Assembly (NCBI GenBank): GCA_022712815.1
Contig: JAFLJW010000376.1
Location: 1-7,118, forward strand
Source of the DNA: Pseudodesulfovibrio sp.
Lineage (GTDB): Bacteria > Desulfobacterota > Desulfovibrionia > Desulfovibrionales > Desulfovibrionaceae
DNA: 7,118 nt
Reading direction: 5' to 3'
The translations under genes were made by a program, and so were the position numbers. The notes under the pieces were generated by a model. The model did no database searches and was not told the DNA's origin. It saw nothing but the letters and a program-made list of their open reading frames with translations. This document shows positions 5,945 through 7,118 of the stretch, one piece after another; position 1 is the stretch's first letter; each line of letters starts with the position of its first letter.

Positions 5945-6110
5945 ACTCCATGCTTCTACATGGAGTCGGGAGCAGATTTAAGGCAAAGGTTCGCCCCGTC
6001 CCGTTTCCGCAATCAGTTGCGGACGCTTCCGAATCCGATTCGGAGTGTTTTGAGAGCCGGAAATCGACGGAACCGTCTGCGTGTTGCATGCGAACCCGTT
6101 CGGGAGAGAT
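5945..6110 (+). promoter_or_regulatory. Hairpin-rich xylF mRNA leader
   Basis: Successive stem-loops precede the xylF ribosome binding site. ACTCCATG/CATGGAGT has a 6-nt loop (5945-5966). TCCGCAA/TTGCGGA has a 4-nt loop (6006-6023). TCCGAAT/ATTCGGA has a 3-nt loop (6028-6044) and can extend to 6023-6048 with one bulge, followed by a short T4 run (6048-6051 region). GACG-GAAC... and CGAA-CCCG-TTCG form smaller hairpins (6066-6077; about 6091-6102). The second and third stems share base 6023 and might compete. It matches no riboswitch class I can recognise. It may protect the message or modulate its translation. Confidence 0.4.
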
Positions 6111-6123
6111 AAACATATTGTGG

Positions 6124-6131
6124 TAAGGAGG
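6124..6131 (+). promoter_or_regulatory. Strong ribosome binding site of xylF
   Basis: TAAGGAGG is essentially complementary to the 16S rRNA 3' end and lies 8 nt before the ATG at 6140. It fixes the xylF start and is the best ribosome binding site in the window, in keeping with the high expression usual for periplasmic binding proteins. Confidence 0.9.
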
Positions 6132-6139
6132 AACCCCAC

Positions 6140-7118
6140 ATGTTTAAGAAAGTAGCCGTATTGGCAATCGCCCTGGCAGCTCTGGTAGCTTTTGGCTCCA
6201 ATGCCATCGCCAAAGACCTGATCGTTGGCGTGTCCTGGTCCAATTTCCAGGAAGAACGCTGGAAAACTGATGAAGCCGCCATCAAAGGACAGCTTGCGGA
6301 AATGGGTGCCAAGTACATCATGGCTGATGCCCAGGCCAGTGCAGAAAAACAGATTTCTGATGTTGAGAACCTGATCGCCCGTGGCGCCAACGCCCTGATC
6401 ATTCTCGCCTGGGACGCAGACGCAGTCCTGCCCGCCGTTGCCAAGGCCGAGGCCGAAGGTATCCCGGTTGTCGGTTATGACCGCCTCATCGAAAAGGCAA
6501 GCGTCTTCTATCTGACATTCGACAACAAAGAAGTTGGTCGCATGCAGGCTCGTGCAGTTTTTGCCGTCAAACCCGAAGGCAACTACGTCTTCATCAAGGG
6601 AGCACCCACAGATCCCAATGCCGAATTCCTGTATGAAGGCCAGCTTGAAGTTCTCGACAAGGCCATCAAGTCCGGCAAGATCAAGAACGTTGCTTCCCAG
6701 GGAACCGACGGCTGGAAGCCTGAAGTAGCCCAGCGCAACATGGAACAGATCCTGACCGCTCAGGACAACAAAGTCGATGCAGTTGTCGCTTCCAATGACG
6801 GCACCGCCGGTGGTGTTGTTGCAGCTCTGACCGCTCAGGGCATGGAAGGCATTACTCCGGTTTCCGGTCAGGACGGCGACCACGCAGCTCTGAACCGCGT
6901 TGCTCGCGGCATCCAGACTGTCTCCGTCTGGAAGGACGCTCGCGCACTGGGCGCAGCCGCAGCCAAGATCGCTGTTGAGCTGGCCAAAGGCGAGACTCCC
7001 AAGGCTGCAATCAAGTGGTCCGGCGGCGCCAAGGGAATTGAGATGAATGCCATCCTGCTGGCCCCCGTCCCCGTCACCAAAGACAACCTGAGTGTTGTTG
7101 TCGATGCTGGCTGGATTG
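6140..7118 (+). CDS. xylF: D-xylose ABC transporter substrate-binding protein (3'-partial)
   Basis: Periplasmic binding protein that captures D-xylose and delivers it to the XylGH ABC importer. The frame is open to the window edge (326 codons plus one base) with no stop. E. coli XylF is 330 residues and the alignment ends near DGF, so only a handful of residues should be missing. A Sec signal peptide covers residues 1-24 (MFKK, hydrophobic core, cleavage after AIA). The mature part shows the type I periplasmic fold and conserved XylF motifs: ERW (39-41), GYDR (112-115), FDNKEVG (127-133), VVASNDGTAGG (215-225) and SGQDGD (242-247). GNYVFIKGAP (147-156) corresponds to the GNYFLMGGSP region of E. 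coli. Codons are biased towards GCT, GTT and GGT, suggesting high expression. Divergent from xylR; xylG and xylH are expected downstream. Ribose- or glucose-type binding proteins are related, but the motifs and locus favour xylose. Confidence 0.95.
   Translation, partial: MFKKVAVLAIALAALVAFGSNAIAKDLIVGVSWSNFQEERWKTDEAAIKGQLAEMGAKYIMADAQASAEKQISDVENLIARGANALIILAWDADAVLPAVAKAEAEGIPVVGYDRLIEKASVFYLTFDNKEVGRMQARAVFAVKPEGNYVFIKGAPTDPNAEFLYEGQLEVLDKAIKSGKIKNVASQGTDGWKPEVAQRNMEQILTAQDNKVDAVVASNDGTAGGVVAALTAQGMEGITPVSGQDGDHAALNRVARGIQTVSVWKDARALGAAAAKIAVELAKGETPKAAIKWSGGAKGIEMNAILLAPVPVTKDNLSVVVDAGWI

Larger units (their letters stand above)
5446..6139. other. Divergent xylR/xylF control region
   Basis: 694 bp without a credible gene, unusually long for a two-direction promoter region. 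From the xylR side it holds a tandem 12-bp repeat, an AT-rich xylR promoter zone with a small dyad, a sigma70-like xylF-directed promoter with a downstream dyad, a second dyad next to a second possible promoter, and a hairpin-rich leader; each has its own entry. About 5446-5830 is markedly AT-rich compared with the genes, while about 5880-6115 returns to gene-like GC content. Open frames of 65-86 codons inside the leader lack ribosome binding sites and were not called. Confidence 0.6.

Noticed and set aside
5945..5970. Minus-strand terminator at the 5945-5966 stem
   Set aside because: Only a very short T-run follows on the minus strand and no minus-strand gene lies upstream of it, so it is better read as part of the xylF leader.
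5915..6112. Possible leader peptide gene (65 codons) upstream of xylF
   Set aside because: It starts at TTG with no ribosome binding site, is Arg-rich, and its sequence is explained by the GC-rich hairpins.
5978..6883. 301-codon minus-strand frame opposite xylF
   Set aside because: Antisense shadow of xylF that also runs through the leader hairpins; xylF has a strong ribosome binding site, a signal peptide and conserved motifs.

Overview
This window carries a D-xylose catabolic locus. The minus strand has a compact operon, xylR (ROK-family regulator), xylA (xylose isomerase), xylB (xylulokinase). Diverging from it on the plus strand is xylF, the periplasmic xylose-binding protein of an ABC importer, cut by the right edge a few codons before its expected end. 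The scheme is periplasmic capture and ABC import of xylose (partners presumably xylG and xylH, right of the window), isomerisation to D-xylulose by XylA, phosphorylation to D-xylulose 5-phosphate by XylB and entry into the pentose phosphate pathway. XylR would be the xylose-responsive switch.

Layout. Positions 2-406 (+) hold a small unrecognised protein gene whose true start may lie outside the window. Positions 407-1352 have no convincing gene but contain a hairpin-rich element ending in a terminator-like stem (about 470-630), a pair of opposing terminator-like hairpins (1046-1139) and a clean minus-strand terminator (1266-1292) just beyond xylB. Positions 1353-5445 (-) are xylB, xylA and xylR with gaps of 17 and 35 nt. 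Positions 5446-6139 are the divergent control region. Its xylR-proximal and middle parts are AT-rich. It contains a good sigma70-type promoter followed by a dyad with 9-bp arms placed like a repressor operator, a second dyad abutting a second possible promoter, and a long hairpin-rich xylF leader. xylF starts at 6140 behind a near-consensus ribosome binding site.

Organism. The periplasmic binding protein with a Sec signal peptide, the class II XylA that follows E. coli numbering exactly, and the proteobacterial look of the intergenic element point to a Gram-negative proteobacterium of moderate GC content. General resemblance makes me think of a Desulfovibrio-like deltaproteobacterium, but that is a weak guess with no marker gene behind it.

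The enzymes are ordinary. The less ordinary content is in the non-coding DNA: the 470-630 element, the two-dyad control region, the structured xylF leader, and a hairpin that puts the xylR stop codon in its loop. I see no clear evidence of an undescribed defence, mobile or RNA-guided system.
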